A DNA stretch of 26,934 bases, taken from NCBI GenBank assembly GCA_943912835.1, contig CALTVJ010000017.1:1-26934 (forward strand), in the 5' to 3' direction. The DNA comes from an uncultured Porphyromonas sp. (lineage in GTDB: Bacteria; Bacteroidota; Bacteroidia; Bacteroidales; Porphyromonadaceae). The notes beneath the pieces are model-generated. The model made no database searches and was not told the origin of the DNA. It saw nothing but the letters and a program-made list of their open reading frames with translations. How positions within the stretch are numbered: position 1 is the first letter of the stretch; every line of letters begins with the position of its first letter. A program made the position numbers and the translations under genes. This document shows, piece by piece, positions 24,113-26,934 of this stretch.

Positions 24113-25093
24113 ATGAAACTTTCACATCTGTTATTTGTCGGGATAAGTCTTGTTGCAAGCTTATTCCTATTTGCCTGTAGTCCCAGCAAAGGTACAGGTA
24201 AATACAAAATCGCTGTCACAATAGCCCCCACAGAGACCTTAATCAAAGAGATACTCGATAGTTTGAGCCTTGCAAAAATAGAGCTCAAAGTGTTGTTGCC
24301 TGATGGTAGTATCCCAGAGAACTATGAGCCGAGTATCGAGACTGTGTCTTTTCTCGAGCGTTGCGATGCTTGGTATTACGTTGGGGATTTAGGGTTCGAA
24401 TCACAATGGATTAAAACCGTTAAGGAGCTTAATCCTCAGATTAAATTGATTCGTCTTGATGAGGGATTGAAGCACTTGACGACAGAGCACCACCATCATC
24501 ATGGAGAGGAGGCACATAGCCATATCTCGGACCCTCATTATTGGACTAGCGTACAAGGGATGCGCGTTATGTATCGCAATATAGCTAAGGCACTAGAAGA
24601 GCTATTCCCTCAGCATATCGACACTGCTAGATTGGATAGTATAAGTGATAAACTGCAAGAACAGGTTGCAAAAATAAGTAGCTACAATGTGACTCGTCGG
24701 GAGCTTGGTGCACAAACAGCTTTTGTGGTTTATCATCCGGCTCTAACGTATTTGGCTGACGAATGTGGCTTCGAGCAATGGGTTATTGAGGATGAAGGCA
24801 AAGAGCCTACTCCACAGCACATGGCAGAGTTGAGTCGCAAATGGCTACCTCATCCCGAGGCGGATAATCCTACACCACAAGGGGTGACAGAGCTTAACCT
24901 CTTATTAGGGAAAAATCCTAAGGTTATCGTCCTTAGAGAGTACCACACAATAACCGAAGCTCTAGCTACGACATATAAGCTACACTTGGCTTTGGATAAA
25001 GATGGTGTTTTCGTTTTTGATGCTTTCTCCCCCAACGTTTGGAAAGATCTCGAACGCATCTTATCTATTGCTAATGACTTACCTAAGGTTTAA
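24113..25093 (+). CDS. ZnuA-like metal-binding lipoprotein (cluster A-I substrate-binding protein)
   Basis: Periplasmic metal-binding component of a metal ABC transporter (ZnuA/TroA fold). The 326 residues begin with a lipoprotein signal; the lipobox is LFAC with C22. A His-rich loop (126-137, HHHHHGEEAHSH) is typical of zinc binders and precedes the ligand motif SDPHYWTS (H142). YHPALTYLADECG supplies a second His (H208), and EGKEPTPQHMAEL marks the linker. The C-terminal VFDAFSP (near 302-307) would give the last acidic ligand. No ZnuB or ZnuC gene is next to it, which is unusual for the family. Instead it sits between cca (4 bp) and cbiA (3 bp), so the metal could be zinc, or another metal linked to cobamide metabolism; the His-rich loop favours zinc or nickel. 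Confident for the fold, not for the metal. Confidence 0.85.
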   Translation: MKLSHLLFVGISLVASLFLFACSPSKGTGKYKIAVTIAPTETLIKEILDSLSLAKIELKVLLPDGSIPENYEPSIETVSFLERCDAWYYVGDLGFESQWIKTVKELNPQIKLIRLDEGLKHLTTEHHHHHGEEAHSHISDPHYWTSVQGMRVMYRNIAKALEELFPQHIDTARLDSISDKLQEQVAKISSYNVTRRELGAQTAFVVYHPALTYLADECGFEQWVIEDEGKEPTPQHMAELSRKWLPHPEADNPTPQGVTELNLLLGKNPKVIVLREYHTITEALATTYKLHLALDKDGVFVFDAFSPNVWKDLERILSIANDLPKV

Positions 25094-25096
25094 GAT

Positions 25097-26413
25097 ATGC
25101 AAAGTAATATCCCCCAGCTCCTCATCTCTGCCACGAGTTCGGGTTGTGGCAAGACGACTTTCACACTAGGGCTGATGAGAGCTTTGAAACGTCGTGGCAT
25201 GAGCCTTGCCGGCTTTAAGTGTGGTCCCGACTACATCGACCCGAAGTTTCATCATCTAGCCTCTGGGAGAGAGAGCATTAACCTCGACCTCTATATGATG
25301 TCTTCGGAACACGTCAAAGCCGTATATGCCGAGTATAGCCAAGATGCCGAAGCCTCTATTGTGGAGGGTGTCATGGGCTTATTTGATGGGAGCCACAAGA
25401 TGCAAGGTTCTTCGGCTGACTTAGCTCAGTTATTAGATTTGCCTGTAATCCTTTTGGTTAATGCGGCTTCGTCAGCGTATTCGACAGGCGCAACGATATA
25501 TGGGTACAAAAACTGGAAGCCTAATATACGCATTGCAGGCGTTGTTTTTAATAGAGTCGCCAGCGAAAGTCATTATAGTTTCTTACGAGATGCGGCGGCA
25601 GATGCAGGTGTCGAAAGTTTCGGCTATATCCCGAGGACTGCTAGTCTGAATGTCCCTAGCCGACATCTTGGCTTATCTCTGGAGGAGCTTGCACAGCTGG
25701 ATTATTTCCCAGATCAGGTTGCCGACCTCATTGAGGCTCATATTGATGTAGAAAAAATATTGGAGCTGTGTACACAGCCACGTCCAAGCCACCAAGCAAC
25801 AATCTCCTCAGCCCACAAGAGTGACTCCAAATCTCGACGTATTGCCGTGGCACAAGACGAAGCGTTTAATTTTATTTATCCAGAGAATATCAAAGCGCTA
25901 CAAGACTTGGGAGAGCTTGTATTTTTTAGCCCTCTCGAAGATGAAACTTTGCCACAAGGGACGGATTTACTTTACCTCCCTGGGGGGTATCCGGAGTTCT
26001 ATCTAGACAAACTTAGTCGCAACGAAACGATGCGACTAGCCATTAAACACTATGGCGAATCGGGGGGGCATATCCTTGCCGAGTGTGGCGGTATGATGTA
26101 TCTATGCGAGGATATTATTGACGAAAACCAGCAAGCTTACCCGATGTGTGGATTACTGCCTCATCAAGCGACAATGGAAGATATGAAGTTGAGCTTAGGT
26201 TATCGCTCTGTTGTCTGCAAAGATATTCAGCTGAGAGGTCACGAATTTCATTATTCTCGCCTCAAAATCAAGGGCGAAGAGCATATCATCGCAGAGCAAT
26301 ACGGAGCTAAAGGCAACAAAGTGTCGACCGCTCTCTATCGCTACAAGAATGTTATCGCGGGCTATACTCATCTATATTGGGCAGAAAAGGACATTATGCG
26401 CCTCTGGTCTTGA
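25097..26413 (+). CDS. cbiA: Cobyrinate a,c-diamide synthase
   Basis: CbiA/CobB amidates the a and c side chains of cobyrinate (or hydrogenobyrinate) using glutamine and ATP in corrinoid synthesis. The 438 residues match the family. The N-terminal dethiobiotin-synthetase-like ATPase has the P-loop SATSSGCGKTT (11-21), GPDYIDPKFH (43-52) and EGVMGLFDG (90-98). The C-terminal class I glutamine amidotransferase domain has LPGGYPE (294-300), nucleophile C330 in AECGGMMYL, HEFHYS (382-387) and the catalytic His in GYTHLYW (H425). No other cob or cbi genes lie in the window; as an orphan it may serve a partial corrinoid route or salvage. It begins 3 bp after the metal-binding lipoprotein gene and ends 5 bp from the convergent yidD. 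Confidence 0.93.
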   Translation: MQSNIPQLLISATSSGCGKTTFTLGLMRALKRRGMSLAGFKCGPDYIDPKFHHLASGRESINLDLYMMSSEHVKAVYAEYSQDAEASIVEGVMGLFDGSHKMQGSSADLAQLLDLPVILLVNAASSAYSTGATIYGYKNWKPNIRIAGVVFNRVASESHYSFLRDAAADAGVESFGYIPRTASLNVPSRHLGLSLEELAQLDYFPDQVADLIEAHIDVEKILELCTQPRPSHQATISSAHKSDSKSRRIAVAQDEAFNFIYPENIKALQDLGELVFFSPLEDETLPQGTDLLYLPGGYPEFYLDKLSRNETMRLAIKHYGESGGHILAECGGMMYLCEDIIDENQQAYPMCGLLPHQATMEDMKLSLGYRSVVCKDIQLRGHEFHYSRLKIKGEEHIIAEQYGAKGNKVSTALYRYKNVIAGYTHLYWAEKDIMRLWS

Positions 26414-26418
26414 CGAGG

Positions 26419-26652
26419 TTAAGGCACAGGGTCGTGTCCACAGCCTCCCCAAGGGTTACAGCGTAAGATGCGCCAGATGGCTAAGGCTAAGCCCTTGATG
26501 ATGCCGTGCTTTTTGAGTGCCTCGATAGCATAGGTAGAGCAACTCGGGGTGTAGCGACACATCGGAGGAAGCAAGGGCGAAATCAAACGCTTATACAGAT
26601 AGATAGGCAAGAGGAAAAGCCACAAAAGGGCTTGATACAAATACTTCATCAC
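26419..26652 (-). CDS. yidD: Membrane protein insertion efficiency factor YidD
   Basis: Small membrane-associated protein that aids YidC/Sec-dependent insertion of inner-membrane proteins. The 77 residues contain the family core: N-terminal hydrophobic helix, YKRLISPLLPPMCRYTPSCSTYAIEALKKHG-like segment with C32 and C38, and NPWGGCGHDPVP at the end, with C65 and C71. The gene is convergent with cbiA, with only 5 bp between stop codons. In many bacteria it lies with rnpA and yidC, but here it is separate. The ORF start has two Met codons; the promoter-like box ends 1 bp from the first, so the second may be used (see findings). Confidence 0.93.
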   Translation of the reverse strand: MMKYLYQALLWLFLLPIYLYKRLISPLLPPMCRYTPSCSTYAIEALKKHGIIKGLALAIWRILRCNPWGGCGHDPVP

Positions 26653-26653
26653 A

Positions 26654-26661
26654 CAAAGGTA
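26654..26661 (-). promoter_or_regulatory. Candidate -7 box upstream of yidD
   Basis: On the minus strand TACCTTTG fits TAnnTTTG, but it ends one base before the yidD ATG and has no TTG 19-21 bp upstream. If real, the transcript would start at the start codon. Confidence 0.35.
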
Positions 26662-26676
26662 TAAATAATATATAAT

Positions 26677-26712
26677 GACTGGCTAAGCAAACAATTGTTC
26701 GCTTAGCCAGTC
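26677..26712 (+). terminator. 36-bp near-perfect palindrome, possible terminator of the cbiA operon
   Basis: GACTGGCTAAGC (26677-26688) pairs perfectly with GCTTAGCCAGTC (26701-26712), and AACAATTGTT in the loop is itself palindromic. On the plus strand it is followed by TTTGTTTGTTATG. It would stop rightward transcription from cbiA after crossing yidD antisense. Confidence 0.5.
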
Positions 26713-26762
26713 TTTGTTTGTTATGCAACAGTCTCTTTCTTAGAGACCGTTGCACGGGTTAC

Positions 26763-26789
26763 AAAATGACAAGTTTGACTTGTCATTTT
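26763..26789. repeat. Perfect 12-bp inverted repeat with 3-nt loop
   Basis: AAAATGACAAGT and ACTTGTCATTTT are exact reverse complements flanking TTG. The A-run before and T-run after give it the look of a bidirectional terminator, though the stem is A/T-rich. Confidence 0.6.
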
Positions 26790-26843
26790 GAGAGACTTTG
26801 CAGAATGCGGTAATCGCAAGGCATTGAGAATGAGGGCGCAGGG

Positions 26844-26867
26844 AGGGGTCGAAGACCCTTTTGTTTG
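26844..26867 (+). terminator. Short terminator-like hairpin near the window end
   Basis: AGGGGTC (26844-26850), loop GAA, GACCCTT (26854-26860), followed by TTGTTTG. It has seven pairs, mostly G-C (one G-T), with a U-rich tail on the plus strand. No plus-strand gene ends nearby except the distant cbiA. Confidence 0.4.
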
Positions 26868-26934
26868 GGTAATGCCCAGAGTGGCTGTGCGCCTCGCACC
26901 GAAGCGAGTGCCGTATTATGCAATAGTCTCTCTT

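Larger units (their letters stand above)
26724..26931. repeat. Four copies of a TGCAANAGTCTCT motif
   Basis: Plus-strand copies at 26724-26736 and 26919-26931 are 195 bp apart. Minus-strand copies are at 26742-26754 and 26791-26802 (one base shorter). The first two form a hairpin. The right-hand copy suggests that a further unit begins at the window edge. Confidence 0.6.
26653..26934. other. 282-bp hairpin-rich intergenic tail
   Basis: No gene is visible up to the window edge. It holds, in order, a promoter-like box for yidD, three strong inverted repeats (26677-26712, 26725-26753, 26763-26789), a weaker AATGC/GCATT hairpin, AGGGGTC/GACCCTT (26844-26860) followed by a T-rich tail, and CTCGC/GCGAG. 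A TGCAANAGTCTCT motif appears four times. The region is cut by the window end. Confidence 0.6.

Noticed and set aside
26677..26934. CRISPR array at the window end
   Set aside because: The four motif copies are in both orientations and irregularly spaced, with no regular repeat-spacer pattern and no cas genes.

Overview
The window looks like chromosomal DNA of a Bacteroidales bacterium, most likely Porphyromonas or a close relative. The evidence is the pssA/psd/DUF4834 and lptF-like/ribBA gene groups, a short HPF protein beside a XerC/D-type recombinase, a proline-rich TonB, and -7 boxes of the Bacteroidetes form TAnnTTTG, three of them with a TTG placed 19 bases upstream. I see no phage, insertion sequence, CRISPR array or rRNA operon. 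Almost all of it is core housekeeping sequence.

Layout. Bases 43-17364 are all on the minus strand. From right to left in transcription order they hold: a coiled-coil lipoprotein gene; a membrane-lipid cluster (psd, pssA, a DUF4834 protein, a very large tamB); a 332-bp gap full of small repeats; pdxJ and bcp; tonB with its own promoter and terminator; a tight run of a polyprenyl synthase, tatD-type nuclease, xerC-like recombinase and hpf; a 777-residue protein with TPR-like helices and a SUFU-like C-terminus; an acyltransferase; and pabB. A divergent intergenic region near 17.4-17.75 kb separates this block from a rightward block. That block has an SRP RNA (ffs) directly followed by tRNA-Thr(UGU) and a terminator, then a MATE transporter, then a compact run lptF-like/ribBA/cca/metal-binding lipoprotein/cbiA. 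yidD converges on cbiA at the right end. The last 280 bases are packed with hairpins and a repeated 13-bp motif.

How the genes relate. psd and pssA make phosphatidylethanolamine, and TamB-type proteins are implicated in moving phospholipid to the outer membrane, so this cluster may couple synthesis to export. Vitamin and cofactor genes are scattered (pabB folate, pdxJ B6, ribBA riboflavin, cbiA cobamide). Envelope functions recur (TonB, LptF/G permease, TamB, acyltransferase, YidD).

No wholly new system is evident. The best leads are the ffs-tRNA dicistron with an atypical SRP apical loop, the TPR/SUFU-like protein, the triple quasi-palindrome upstream of pdxJ, the orphan metal-binding lipoprotein beside cbiA, and the repeat-rich right end. 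Everything here comes from reading the sequence by eye; no database search was run.
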